From: Actinomycetota bacterium
GTDB taxonomy: Bacteria; Actinomycetota; Acidimicrobiia; IMCC26256; JAENVU01
Assembly (NCBI GenBank): GCA_016870395.1
Contig: VGBT01000017.1
Location: forward strand, 1 to 54,963
Direction: 5' to 3'
Length of the DNA: 54,963 nucleotides
Shown: positions 42,605-50,969 of the stretch, piece by piece
Layout: each line of letters starts with the position of its first letter
Numbering within the stretch: position 1 is the stretch's first letter
The notes under the pieces: model-generated
Database searches by the model: none
Seen by the model: only the letters and a program-made list of their open reading frames with translations
What the model was told of the DNA's origin: nothing
Translations under genes and position numbers: made by a program

Positions 42605-44644
42605 GTGGCTGCGCCTACGCTCCCCGCCGTGTCCGACGCATTTCCACACTTGCTCGCGCCCGGCCGGATCGGGCCGATGGAGCTGCGCAACCGGATCCTC
42701 ATGGCTCCGATGGGAGACTGCCTCGGCGGTGCCGATGGCGCCGTGAGCGAGACGCAGGCCGCCTACTTCGAGGCGCGGGCCCGCGGGGGAGCGGCATTGC
42801 TGCTCGTCGGCTCGGTCGCGGTGACCTTCCCACAGGGACGCTACGACGCCCGTCAGACCACGGCGGGCGACGATGCGTTCGTGCCCGGCCTCGCGATGCT
42901 GGCCGATCGGGTGCACGGGCACGGCGCCCGGATCGCCGCGCAGCTCGTCCACAACGGGATGATGGCGCTCCACGACGTGGAGGCGGGCCGACCGATGCTG
43001 GTGCCCGCGATCCCGAAGCGGCCGCGGCCCGATCGCCTCTCCGCGATGGTGACCGAGGCCGAGATGAACGCCTCGATGGGTCCGTACCTTCGGCCGACTT
43101 CGAAGGTCGACTACCGGGTCGCGGCCGAGGCCGATCTCGCCGAGGTGGTCGAGTGGTTCGCGGCCGCGGCCGAACGGTGCGTGCGCGCCGGCTTCGACGG
43201 CGTCGAGCTGCACGCCGGGCACGGCTACCTGATCGACGAGTTCCTGTCGCCCGCCGTCAACACGCGCAGCGACGGATGGGGAGGCTCGGTCGGGGGGCGG
43301 GCGCGCTTGCTCTGTGAGGTCCTGGGCGCCATCCGCGCCCGGGTCGGCTCCGATCTCGCATTGTGGATCCGGATCAACGCGCTCGAGCATCACAAGTCAA
43401 ACGGCGAGCGCTTCGAGGAGCAGCTGGAAGTCATCGATCGCGCGCTCGCGGCCGGGATCGACGCCGTGCACGTCACCGCGTACGCGAGCACCGACGTCGC
43501 GACGGGTCCCACGGATTCCTATGCCCCTCACGTCGTCGGTGACCTCGCCGAGTATGCGGCCGTGGTGCGGGCCCGCGTCGACGTGCCGGTCATCACCTTC
43601 GGCCGCTTCGAGCCCGACGAGGCCGAGCAGGTGTTGGCCGCGGGCGGGGCGGACTTCGTGGCCATGGGCCGCAAGCTGCTGGCCGATCCCGACCTCCCCG
43701 CGAAGCTCGCCGCTGGACGGGTCGACGAGATCCGGCCCTGCATCTACCAGTATCGCTGCATCGGCAACATCTTCGTGCGGGACTCGCTGCGCTGCGTCGC
43801 CAACGCCGCGACCGGTCGCGAGGACGAGGCCCGACTCCCGCGCACCGACGACCCACGACGGGTGCTCGTGATCGGCGCCGGTCCCGGCGGGCTCGAGACC
43901 GCCCGACTGCTCGCGGGCCGCGGTCACCACGTCGAGCTGCGCGAAGCGAGCGAGCGCCTCGGGGGCGTCCTCGCGCTCGCGGGACGCGCGGATCCTGTGC
44001 TCGACCGCTACCTCGCCTGGCTGATCGGCGCGGTGGAGCGTGCCGGGGTCGAGATCCGTCTCGACACGTCCGTATCCGTCGACACCCTCGACACCCTCGA
44101 CGTCGAGCTGGTCGTCGTCGCTACCGGCGGCGAGTGGCGTCGGCCCGGCATCCCGGGAGACCAGATGCCACACGTCCACACGGTGCCGGAGCTGGGTCCG
44201 TGGCTCCATGGCGACGCACCTCTTGGATCGCAGGTCGTGGTGCTCGGCGGCGGCAAGCCCGGCCTCTCGCTGGCCGCACACGCGCGCGCCGAGGGTGCCT
44301 CGGTCACCGTCGTGGAGCCGAGCGCGGTCTTCGGCACCACACTGGGCCTGCCGGGCCGATGGCGCCTGGTCGCCGACCTGGAGACCGCAGGCGTCGCGAT
44401 GCTCACGAACGCGGTCGCGACTGCCATCACCGCGGACGCGGTCAGGGTGCGCACGGCCGACGAGGTCCACGCGCTGCCGGCCGACGCCGTGATCGTCGCC
44501 GCGGGCCCGAGCCCGGCGAGGGGTCTCCTCGACGCGTTCGGCGCGACCGGCGCGCGCACCGTCGCAGTGGGGGACTGCATCGGCCCGTCGCTGGTGGAAG
44601 GCGCCAACCTCCAGGCGCTCGAGCTTGCTCGCGCCTTCGGTTGA
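42605..44644 (+). CDS. 2,4-dienoyl-CoA reductase-like flavoenzyme (OYE-like plus FAD domain)
   Basis: A 679-residue NADH:flavin oxidoreductase. It has an N-terminal old-yellow-enzyme barrel (FPHLLAPGRIGPMELRNRIL, then GFDGVELHAGHGYLIDEFLS, and VPVITFGRFEPDEAEQVLAA). An Fe-S linker near residue 380 and a C-terminal FAD/NAD(P) domain (VLVIGAGPGGLETARLLAGR) follow. FadH-type enzymes remove double bonds at even positions during beta-oxidation. The linker reads RPCIYQYRCIG...SLRC, with three cysteines where the family has four (Cx2Cx3Cx11C), so the 4Fe-4S cluster may be altered. GTG 42605 is used; GTG 42629 is equally possible. Confidence 0.87.
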   Translation: MAAPTLPAVSDAFPHLLAPGRIGPMELRNRILMAPMGDCLGGADGAVSETQAAYFEARARGGAALLLVGSVAVTFPQGRYDARQTTAGDDAFVPGLAMLADRVHGHGARIAAQLVHNGMMALHDVEAGRPMLVPAIPKRPRPDRLSAMVTEAEMNASMGPYLRPTSKVDYRVAAEADLAEVVEWFAAAAERCVRAGFDGVELHAGHGYLIDEFLSPAVNTRSDGWGGSVGGRARLLCEVLGAIRARVGSDLALWIRINALEHHKSNGERFEEQLEVIDRALAAGIDAVHVTAYASTDVATGPTDSYAPHVVGDLAEYAAVVRARVDVPVITFGRFEPDEAEQVLAAGGADFVAMGRKLLADPDLPAKLAAGRVDEIRPCIYQYRCIGNIFVRDSLRCVANAATGREDEARLPRTDDPRRVLVIGAGPGGLETARLLAGRGHHVELREASERLGGVLALAGRADPVLDRYLAWLIGAVERAGVEIRLDTSVSVDTLDTLDVELVVVATGGEWRRPGIPGDQMPHVHTVPELGPWLHGDAPLGSQVVVLGGGKPGLSLAAHARAEGASVTVVEPSAVFGTTLGLPGRWRLVADLETAGVAMLTNAVATAITADAVRVRTADEVHALPADAVIVAAGPSPARGLLDAFGATGARTVAVGDCIGPSLVEGANLQALELARAFG

Positions 44645-44699
44645 ACCCGGGGGACCTCGGACCCTGGCCCGTGCCGGACCCGCGGTGCACACTCGGCGC

Positions 44700-45200
44700 G
44701 TGACGACGACGGATCGTGGTCTCGAGCCGCTCGACGAGAGCGAATGCCCTCAGCTCGTCCAGCGCTGCTGCGTCGGACGCCTCGCATCCACGCTTGCCGG
44801 CGCACCGGTCGTGCTCCCGGCGAACTACGCGTTGAGCGGTTCGTCGGTCGTGTTCCGCACCGCGAACGGCGCCAAGCTCCGGGCGGCGCGTGAGCACCAG
44901 GTCGCCGCGTTCGAGATCGACCACATCGATCCCGTATTCCACCGGGATTGGAGCGTGCTGGGGCTCGGGGCGCTGACAGAGGTGACCGACCCGCTCGAGC
45001 TCGCCGCCCATGGCCGCAGTGCCGGTACGACCATGGGCCAAGGGCACGCGCGACCACTGGCTCCGCCTCCAGGTCCGGGCCTGATGGAACCGGCGGATCT
45101 CCGACGACTCGTCCTGAGTCCTCCTGAGCTAGCGGCGCGGACTGGTCCACCATCGAGTGAGGGCACGCACGTAGCCTTTTCGCGTTCCGCCTGGATATAG
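44700..45200 (+). CDS. Pyridoxamine 5'-phosphate oxidase-like FMN-binding protein, 3' end doubtful
   Basis: The frame from GTG 44700 encodes a split-barrel flavin-binding fold, with ECPQLVQRCCVGRLASTLAG and VVLPANYALSGSSVVFRTAN, then AREHQVAAFEIDHIDP. From about residue 102 the frame loses the family pattern. In a neighbouring frame PWAKGTRDHWLRLQVRA continues the expected PWAxGxxDxWxRI block and then meets a stop. So either a single-base indel has broken the gene, or the assembly has an error there. Known members bind FMN or F420 and reduce or sense small molecules; substrate unknown. Confidence 0.6.
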   Translation: MTTTDRGLEPLDESECPQLVQRCCVGRLASTLAGAPVVLPANYALSGSSVVFRTANGAKLRAAREHQVAAFEIDHIDPVFHRDWSVLGLGALTEVTDPLELAAHGRSAGTTMGQGHARPLAPPPGPGLMEPADLRRLVLSPPELAARTGPPSSEGTHVAFSRSAWI

Positions 45201-45209
45201 GAGCCCGCC

Positions 45210-45956
45210 ATGAACGACAACGCACGCATCGCGATCGCCGAAGGTATCGGGACGATGATCCTCGTGGTGGGCGGTCCCGGAACCGCCATCCTCGCCACTG
45301 GGGCCTTCGCGGGGAAGGACTCGAGCGTGCTCGTGCTCGGCGTGGCGCTGGCCTTCGGGTTGAGCCTGCTGTGCGCGGCGTACGCGATCGGGTCCATCTC
45401 GGGCTGTCACATCAACCCGGCCGTCACGGTGGGGCTCTGGGCGATCGGCAAGACCGAGGGCCGAAGGGTCCCGTGGTACGTCGTGGGCCAGGTGGTCGGG
45501 GGGATCGTCGGGGCGCTCGTGATCTGGGTGATCGCCAACAGCGTCGACGGCTTCAGCGCCGAGGCCTCGGGCTTCGCGTCGAACGGCTACGGGTCGCACT
45601 CGCCGAGCGCGTTGCTCGACGGCGGCAACGTGATCGGCGGCTTCGGGCTCGCGCCGGTGGCCCTCACCGAGATCGTGTTCACGGCGCTCTTCGTGTTCGT
45701 GATCGCGAGCACCAGCCGACGGTCGATGTCGGTGGCTTCCACCGGGCTCGCGGTCGGCCTGATGCTCACCCTCGTGCACCTCGTGACCATCCCGATCGAC
45801 AACACGTCGGTCAACCCCGCGCGCAGCATCGCGACCGCGGTGTTCCAGGGCGGCTGGGCCCTCGAGCAGCTGTGGGTCTTCCTCGTGTTCCCGACCATCG
45901 GCGGGCTGGTGGGTGCCCTGGTGTGGAAGGTGCTCGTCCCGGCCGCCGACGCGTAG
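45210..45956 (+). CDS. Aquaporin (MIP family, AqpZ-like)
   Basis: A 248-residue membrane channel with six helices and two half-helix NPA motifs: SGCHINPAVTVGLWAIGK (about residue 71) and NTSVNPARSIATAVFQGG (about 200). The preceding SGCH and the arginine after the second NPA (NPAR) are selectivity-filter positions. The histidine in loop 5 (LTLVHLVTIPI) matches the narrow water-selective AqpZ-type constriction. The GAGCC-AUG leader is short. It lies 9 bp after the PPOX-like gene but the two are probably functionally unrelated. Confidence 0.9.
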   Translation: MNDNARIAIAEGIGTMILVVGGPGTAILATGAFAGKDSSVLVLGVALAFGLSLLCAAYAIGSISGCHINPAVTVGLWAIGKTEGRRVPWYVVGQVVGGIVGALVIWVIANSVDGFSAEASGFASNGYGSHSPSALLDGGNVIGGFGLAPVALTEIVFTALFVFVIASTSRRSMSVASTGLAVGLMLTLVHLVTIPIDNTSVNPARSIATAVFQGGWALEQLWVFLVFPTIGGLVGALVWKVLVPAADA

Positions 45957-45991
45957 ACGACCGCGCTCCGTCCGACCACCAGGAAGGACCC

Positions 45992-46708
45992 GTGGAGAAG
46001 CTCCAGTACCTGTGTTGGACCTCGCCCGCGCTGGCGCCCGCCGATCGCCGGCGGGTCGCGCTCGGCGACGTGGTCCCGTCGCTTCTCGCGCTCGGACCAC
46101 GGGGGCTGTCGGTCCAGGTCGACGACGACGAGTCGGACGTGCCCGTCCCCCTCCCGCCACCGGCCGACGAGCCGCAACCCACGATGCTCGTGTCGATCTG
46201 GCTCGACCGTTACGACGACCGCGAGCCCTATGAGGCCGTGCTGACCGCGGCGAGCGATCGCATTGCCGGGTACCTGGTGACGGAGTCGCTCTACACCGAC
46301 TACGGCGGCAATTGCTGGAGCGGTCCACGCGACTGGCCCGACGGCGAGCGCTCACCGGGGGTCGTGATGGTGACGCTGCTGCGAAAGCCGGAGCGCATGA
46401 CCGACGAGGACTGGTTCGCGCACTGGCACGGTGTCCAGTCGCCGGTCTCCGAGGCCATGCAGCCGCGCACCCGCTACGTCCGCAACTCGGTGGCGCGCGC
46501 GATCACCCCCGATGCCCCGCCGTTGCGGGGAATCGTCGAGGAGGCCTGGCCGTCGGCCGAGACCGTTACCGACTTGATGCGGTTCTACGACGCGGCCGAC
46601 GCCGCGGAGCTGAAGGCGAACATCGACGAGATGCTGGCCAGCGTCACCGCGTTCCTGAACCTCGACGAGCTGCGCAGCTTCACGACGAGCGAATACCTGC
46701 TGCGGTAG
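45992..46708 (+). CDS. EthD-domain protein
   Basis: A 238-residue protein with two ferredoxin-like (dimeric alpha-beta barrel) halves. The second half has GVVMVTLLRKPERMTDEDWF, then AHWHGVQSPVSEAMQPRTRY, the EthD signature with HWHG. The end is SVTAFLNLDELRSFTTSEYL. GTG 45992 has AGGAAGG at good spacing. EthD proteins accompany P450 or CoA pathways for ethers and aromatics and may act as small lyases or monooxygenases; no P450 is adjacent here. Function unknown. Confidence 0.8.
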   Translation: MEKLQYLCWTSPALAPADRRRVALGDVVPSLLALGPRGLSVQVDDDESDVPVPLPPPADEPQPTMLVSIWLDRYDDREPYEAVLTAASDRIAGYLVTESLYTDYGGNCWSGPRDWPDGERSPGVVMVTLLRKPERMTDEDWFAHWHGVQSPVSEAMQPRTRYVRNSVARAITPDAPPLRGIVEEAWPSAETVTDLMRFYDAADAAELKANIDEMLASVTAFLNLDELRSFTTSEYLLR

Positions 46709-46711
46709 CCG

Positions 46712-47272
46712 TCAAGCCGCGGCGGGACGGGTCTCGCTCGTGATGCGTCGGCGGGCCGCCTGCGAGACCCGCAGCACGAGCAGGAACCCCACCAGCCCGA
46801 CCGCGCCCAGCGCGAACGCGACCATCACCGGCTCGTCGGCGTCGGTTCCGGCCATCAACCCGTGCGCCGTGACCGCGCCGAAGACGACGAAGCCGAGCAG
46901 GTGGATCGCGTGCCAGAGCGCTCGGGAGATCCACCGAATCATGAGCGAGGTGACCTCGACCGCGACCAAGAGGTACATCGCGATGATTCCCCACACCACG
47001 GCGGCCGGCCGCCACGCAGACGCGTACGGCACGAGCAGGTCGTCCCAGTCGAAGCCGATCCATTCGTCGAACGCGATCGCGACGACGTGCAGCGCGGTGA
47101 GGACGATCGCGAGGACGCCCAGGTAGCGGTGCAAGTCGAGTGCCCATGCGGCCCGCGACGGACGCAGCGTTCGCGCGGACAGGAGAAGTCCCCAGACGAC
47201 GGACGCGGTTACCACCACCCAGGCGACCAGGCCCGACGCGCGGGCCGTGTACCACCACAGCTCCTGGGTCAC
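46712..47272 (-). CDS. Ferric-reductase-like transmembrane domain protein
   Basis: A 186-residue membrane protein with about five hydrophobic helices. ALDLHRYLGVLAIVLTALHV and LWHAIHLLGFVVFGAVTAHG hold the paired histidines (HxxLG-like) that bind two b hemes in ferric-reductase and NADPH-oxidase membrane domains. GTG 47272 overlaps the ApbE stop (GTGA), so it is translated right after ApbE. It lacks a flavodoxin-reductase domain, so it needs another electron partner. With ApbE upstream it fits a membrane flavin-dependent electron-transfer module. Confidence 0.82.
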   Translation of the reverse strand: MTQELWWYTARASGLVAWVVVTASVVWGLLLSARTLRPSRAAWALDLHRYLGVLAIVLTALHVVAIAFDEWIGFDWDDLLVPYASAWRPAAVVWGIIAMYLLVAVEVTSLMIRWISRALWHAIHLLGFVVFGAVTAHGLMAGTDADEPVMVAFALGAVGLVGFLLVLRVSQAARRRITSETRPAAA

Positions 47273-48222
47273 GCGTCTGGACCCGAGCCGACGTCGGGTA
47301 GCAGGAAGCGGTCGAGGCCCGCGAGGCGCTGCACGTCGCCGCTGTCGCGGATCACGAGGCCGGTGGCGCCGTGGCCGATCACCAGCGACGGGCCGTGCTC
47401 GGCGCCGGCCACGAACGCAGCCTTCGCCAACACCTCGGCCCACCAGGTCTCACCCGAGAGCACGGTGACCGCGACGAGTCCGCCCGAGACCGGGGCACCG
47501 GTCGCGGGATCGACCAGGTGGTGCACGGGACCCGACGCGTCGCTCCAGGTCCGCTTCGACCGCGTGCTCGTGGCGATCCCACCCTCGGCGAGCCGAAGCG
47601 GGGCGATCGGCACGCTCGCTCCCAGGCCCTCCACGTCGACGCGCCAGGCACCGCCGTCGGGACCGATCCCCGCGACGCGCACGTCACCGCCGAGGTCCAC
47701 GCAGACCCCGTCGGCACCGGCGGCGCGCGCTTCGTGCACCACGAGGTCGGCCGTGTAGCCCTTGCCGATCCCACCCAGATCGAGCTGCACGCCGCGCGGC
47801 AGCTGGACGGCGCGCACCAGTCGGTCGAGGCGGATCGCGGCGCACCCCGGCGCCGGGCGGTACGCGACCCGCTCCTGGTGGGTGCGGTCGCGCACCGCGT
47901 CGAAGTCGCGGTCGTAGCCGATGCGCATCATCGCGTCGTGCACGGTCGGGTCGAAGCGGCCACCGGTTCGCTGCCATGCGTCCACCGCGAGCTCGATCAG
48001 CGCGTAGGTGTCGGACGATACGACGACCGGCGCTCCGGCTGCGGCATTGAGCCGGCACAGCTCGCTGTCGGCCCGGAAGCGGGTCCAACGTGCCTCGAGC
48101 CCCAGCACACGCTCCCGCAGCGCCTCCGCGAGGCTCGCTGGACCACCGAGCACGAGGAGGCGCGCTCGGGTCCCCATCGCGGGAAACCCGAGGTCCACCC
48201 ACTGGGCGAGGCCGAGGCTCAT
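47269..48222 (-). CDS. apbE: FAD:protein FMN transferase (ApbE)
   Basis: A 317-residue flavin transferase that attaches FMN to threonine in [ST]GA[ST]-type motifs of extracytoplasmic or membrane flavoproteins. It has FPAMGTRARLLVLGGPASLA at the start and VQLDLGGIGKGYTADLVVHE plus GVCVDLGGDVRVAGIG (about 145-180), the FAD/Mg sites. SVRFDPTV-like GGRFDPTVHDAMMRIGY and HHLVDPATGAPVSGGLVAVT precede the catalytic end. No obvious signal peptide is seen, so it may act in the cytoplasm or be poorly exported. It lies between a proline-rich membrane protein and the heme protein, with overlaps on both sides. Confidence 0.88.
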   Translation of the reverse strand: MSLGLAQWVDLGFPAMGTRARLLVLGGPASLAEALRERVLGLEARWTRFRADSELCRLNAAAGAPVVVSSDTYALIELAVDAWQRTGGRFDPTVHDAMMRIGYDRDFDAVRDRTHQERVAYRPAPGCAAIRLDRLVRAVQLPRGVQLDLGGIGKGYTADLVVHEARAAGADGVCVDLGGDVRVAGIGPDGGAWRVDVEGLGASVPIAPLRLAEGGIATSTRSKRTWSDASGPVHHLVDPATGAPVSGGLVAVTVLSGETWWAEVLAKAAFVAGAEHGPSLVIGHGATGLVIRDSGDVQRLAGLDRFLLPDVGSGPDA

Positions 48223-48740
48223 CAGCTACCCCCGGTGACGGGAGGCTCCGGCGGAGTGGTCGGCGGAGGCGTCGTCGCCGGAGGGCTCGTGGCAGGCGGG
48301 CTCGCCACCGGAGGCGCGCTCGGCGCCGCGACGGGTGGAGGTGCCGCGAAGGAGGGAGGGGCAGCCGACGCGGACGCCCCCGGCGCGGGTGCGGCGCTCG
48401 TCGGCGCATCGAGGGCCGCCGGGATCACAAAGCGGTCGACGGGGGACCCGGGTTCTGGTGGAGGCGGAGCGCCGGTGGCCGGCTGCGCGGCGGTGGGAGC
48501 GGTGGTTTCGGTGCCGAACGACAAGGCCGGGCTGCCCTGGGAGACGAGCAGTGCCGGCGCGACGGGCGTGGGCGCGCCCGCGGTGGCTCCGGCATGCGCC
48601 AGGGCCACGAGCGCGATCGTCGCCGCGGCGGCGGCGATGCCCGTGAGGGCACGGGCCGACGCAGCCGGGTGGCGACGCCGGGCGCGACGCCGTGATCCGT
48701 GGCTCAGCCGCGCGGCTCGCTCGGCCAGGTCGTCGGTCAT
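48222..48740 (-). CDS. Proline/alanine-rich single-pass membrane protein
   Basis: A 172-residue protein. A basic cytoplasmic N-terminus (SRRRARRRHPAASARALTG) leads to a hydrophobic segment GIAAAAATIALVALAHAGAT (about 40-58), followed by an extended Pro/Ala/Thr tail (PPPPEPG, PPATSPPATTPPPTTPPEPP). Only the patch DRFVIPAALDAP breaks the low complexity. It overlaps ApbE by one base (TGATG). It would span the membrane once with the tail outside. I looked for an FMN_bind domain or an [ST]GA[ST] flavinylation motif and found none. The function is unknown; coupling to ApbE and the heme protein suggests a scaffold or stalk. Confidence 0.7.
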   Translation of the reverse strand: MTDDLAERAARLSHGSRRRARRRHPAASARALTGIAAAAATIALVALAHAGATAGAPTPVAPALLVSQGSPALSFGTETTAPTAAQPATGAPPPPEPGSPVDRFVIPAALDAPTSAAPAPGASASAAPPSFAAPPPVAAPSAPPVASPPATSPPATTPPPTTPPEPPVTGGS

Positions 48741-48871
48741 CGGGCCCTCCCGTCCGGTCGCTGTCGGGGACGCCGGACACTCCGGGTGGTATCGGCATCG
48801 GATCGGCCAGGCTTCAGCGCGGCGGGCCCTCGAATCCCGCGCCCGCTTGAGTGGGCTGCGAGACTGACCCT

Positions 48872-49528
48872 ATGCAGCCCACCGAGCGCACCCGCGTCCT
48901 CCGGAACACGGAGCAGGCGGCCTACGACCCGGAGACCGTCGGCAGCATCCTCGACGCCGGCCTCGTTGCGCACGTCGGCATCGTCCACGACGGCGCACCC
49001 GTGGTGATCCCCATGGTGTACGCGCGCGTCGCCGGCACCCTGTACCTGCACGGCTCCGTAGCCAGCCGCCTGATGCGGACCCTGCGGTCGGGGGCACCGG
49101 CGTGTGTCACCGTGACCGTCGTCGACGGGATCGTGCTGGCCCGTTCGGCCTTCAACATGACCCTCAATTACCGATCGGTCGTGGTCCACGGATCGGCCCG
49201 TCTGGTCGACGACGAGGCCGAGCGGGACCGGGCGTTTCGCGCGGTGCTCGACCACCTGGTGCCGGGCCACTACGACACGGTACGGCCGCCCAACGCGGCC
49301 GAAGCGCGCCAGACGATGGTCCTTGCCATCTCTTTGCTCGAGGCGAGCGCCAAGCTGCGCAGCGGTCCGCCGGCCGACGAACCCGAGGACCTCGTGTCGG
49401 GCGTGTGGGCAGGCGAGATCCCGCTCCACACCGTGGCGGGGGCGGCGGTCCCGGATCCCGCAGTGGTCGCCGGCACGCCGTTGCCACCGTCGGTGCGCAA
49501 CCTGGCACGCTTCGCGCCTTTGGGCTGA
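48872..49528 (+). CDS. Pyridoxamine 5'-phosphate oxidase-related (NimA-like) flavoprotein
   Basis: A 218-residue split-barrel FMN-binding protein of the Nim/PPOX-related group. MQPTERTRVLRNTEQAAYDP is the N-terminal marker. VAHVGIVHDGAPVVIPMVYA and LYLHGSVASRLMRTLRSGAP hold the FMN-contacting strands, and NMTLNYRSVVVHGSARLVDD follows. I use the ATG at 48872; an in-frame GTG at 48851 adds seven residues. The family includes nitroimidazole reductases and antioxidant enzymes with various substrates. It faces away from the ApbE module, 130 bp off. Confidence 0.85.
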   Translation: MQPTERTRVLRNTEQAAYDPETVGSILDAGLVAHVGIVHDGAPVVIPMVYARVAGTLYLHGSVASRLMRTLRSGAPACVTVTVVDGIVLARSAFNMTLNYRSVVVHGSARLVDDEAERDRAFRAVLDHLVPGHYDTVRPPNAAEARQTMVLAISLLEASAKLRSGPPADEPEDLVSGVWAGEIPLHTVAGAAVPDPAVVAGTPLPPSVRNLARFAPLG

Positions 49529-49564
49529 GCCGCGCCGCGCCGCCAAACGCTCGGCCGCGCCCTC

Positions 49565-50962
49565 TCAGTCGCCGGTGAGCCGTGCGAGCAGGCGTGCGCC
49601 GCGCACTGCTGGACGGCCCGTGCGGGCCTCCCACCGGTCGAGCGCGCCGGTGAGGCCGATCGCCAGATTTACCCCCGCCCACCGCAGCGGCTCCGGCTCC
49701 CAGCGCGGCGAGCGGTGCCCCACCCAGGGGAGGCGGGTGAGCTCGGTGTCGAGCCCCAGGATCAGGTCGGCCAGGGTGCGTCCGGCGAGGTTCGCGGTGG
49801 CCACGCCGTCGCCGACGTACCCACCGGCGCGACCCAGGCCGGTCGCCGGGTCGAACGCGACCGACGAGTACCAGTCGCGCGCCACGCCGAGCGGCCCACC
49901 CCAAACGTGGGTGATCCGTGCCGTGCCGAGTGCGGGGAACAGCGACCGGAGCACCTGCAGGAGGTCTGCGAACACGCGGTCGTCGCGATCGAAGGCGTCG
50001 CGCACTTGAGACCCGAAGTGATACGGCGCCCCCCGGCCACCGAAGGCGATGCGGTCGTCGGCGGTGCGCTGGCCGTAGACGAGGAGATGCCGGCCGTCGC
50101 TGAACGTCTCGCAGTCGTCCCAACCCACCTCGGCGAAAAAGTCGGCGGGCAACGGCTCCGTCGCGATCATCAGTGAGTAGACGGGGATCAGGTCGCGGTG
50201 GTGGTCGTGCAGACGCGCCGTGTAGCCCTCGGTCGCCCGCACCACCGCCTCGGCCCGGACGGTGCCTCCCGAGGTGCGCACGCGACGGGGCGTGATCTCG
50301 GTGACGGTCGTCCCCTCGTAGATCGTCGCCCCCCGGCGCTCCACCGCCTCGGCCAGACCCCGAGCCAGGCGAGCTGGGTGCACGCGCGCGCAGTGCGGGG
50401 TGTACGCGGCGCCGAGGCAGCTCGCGACACGAAGCCGCGCCGCCGCCTCCGCGGGCTCGAGCCAGCGCATGTCGTCGTCACCGAAGCCCCATGCCCGCTC
50501 GTGCGCGACTCGGGCGCGGATGCGTTCGACGTGCGCGGGGGAGGTCGCGACCTGGAGTGTGCCCCCACGGTGGTAGTGCGCGTCGATGCCCTCGGCCGCG
50601 CACAGCGCGCCCACCTCCTCGACCGTGTCGAACATCGCGCGCTGAAGGGCAATCGCCGCCTCGCGGCCGTGACGGGCCGCCGTCGCCTCGCGGCTCCCGG
50701 CAAACAACGCCGAGCACCACCCACCGTTGCGCCCCGAAGCCCCGAACCCCGCGATCTCGGCTTCGAGGATCGCGACCCGGAGCGTGGGATCGCGCCGCAC
50801 GAGCTCGTAGGTGGTCCAGAGTCCGGTGTAACCGGCACCCACGACTGCGACGTCGACGTCGAGATCACGGTCGAGCGCCGGTCGAGGCATCAGCGGCCCG
50901 GGCAGCGCGTCGAGCCAGAGGCTCCGCGATCGGTACCGCTCCTCGTCGTTGCCGGTCACCAC
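49565..50962 (-). CDS. FAD-dependent oxidoreductase (DadA/DAO family)
   Basis: A 465-residue amine/D-amino-acid oxidase-type flavoprotein. DVAVVGAGYTGLWTTYELVR is the FAD-binding Rossmann motif, then EAEIAGFGASGRNGGWCSAL. GCARVHPARLARGLAEAVER-like text (HCARVHPARLARGLAEAV) and GRAGGYVGDGVATANLAGRT close the FAD site. The group oxidises C-N bonds of amines or amino acids. GTG 50962 is used, preceded by 7 bp after the HD gene stop; upstream in-frame codons look unlike protein. It is the third gene of a hydrolase-HD-FAD operon whose direction is leftward. Confidence 0.85.
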   Translation of the reverse strand: MVTGNDEERYRSRSLWLDALPGPLMPRPALDRDLDVDVAVVGAGYTGLWTTYELVRRDPTLRVAILEAEIAGFGASGRNGGWCSALFAGSREATAARHGREAAIALQRAMFDTVEEVGALCAAEGIDAHYHRGGTLQVATSPAHVERIRARVAHERAWGFGDDDMRWLEPAEAAARLRVASCLGAAYTPHCARVHPARLARGLAEAVERRGATIYEGTTVTEITPRRVRTSGGTVRAEAVVRATEGYTARLHDHHRDLIPVYSLMIATEPLPADFFAEVGWDDCETFSDGRHLLVYGQRTADDRIAFGGRGAPYHFGSQVRDAFDRDDRVFADLLQVLRSLFPALGTARITHVWGGPLGVARDWYSSVAFDPATGLGRAGGYVGDGVATANLAGRTLADLILGLDTELTRLPWVGHRSPRWEPEPLRWAGVNLAIGLTGALDRWEARTGRPAVRGARLLARLTGD

Positions 50963-50969
50963 CGCCGGG

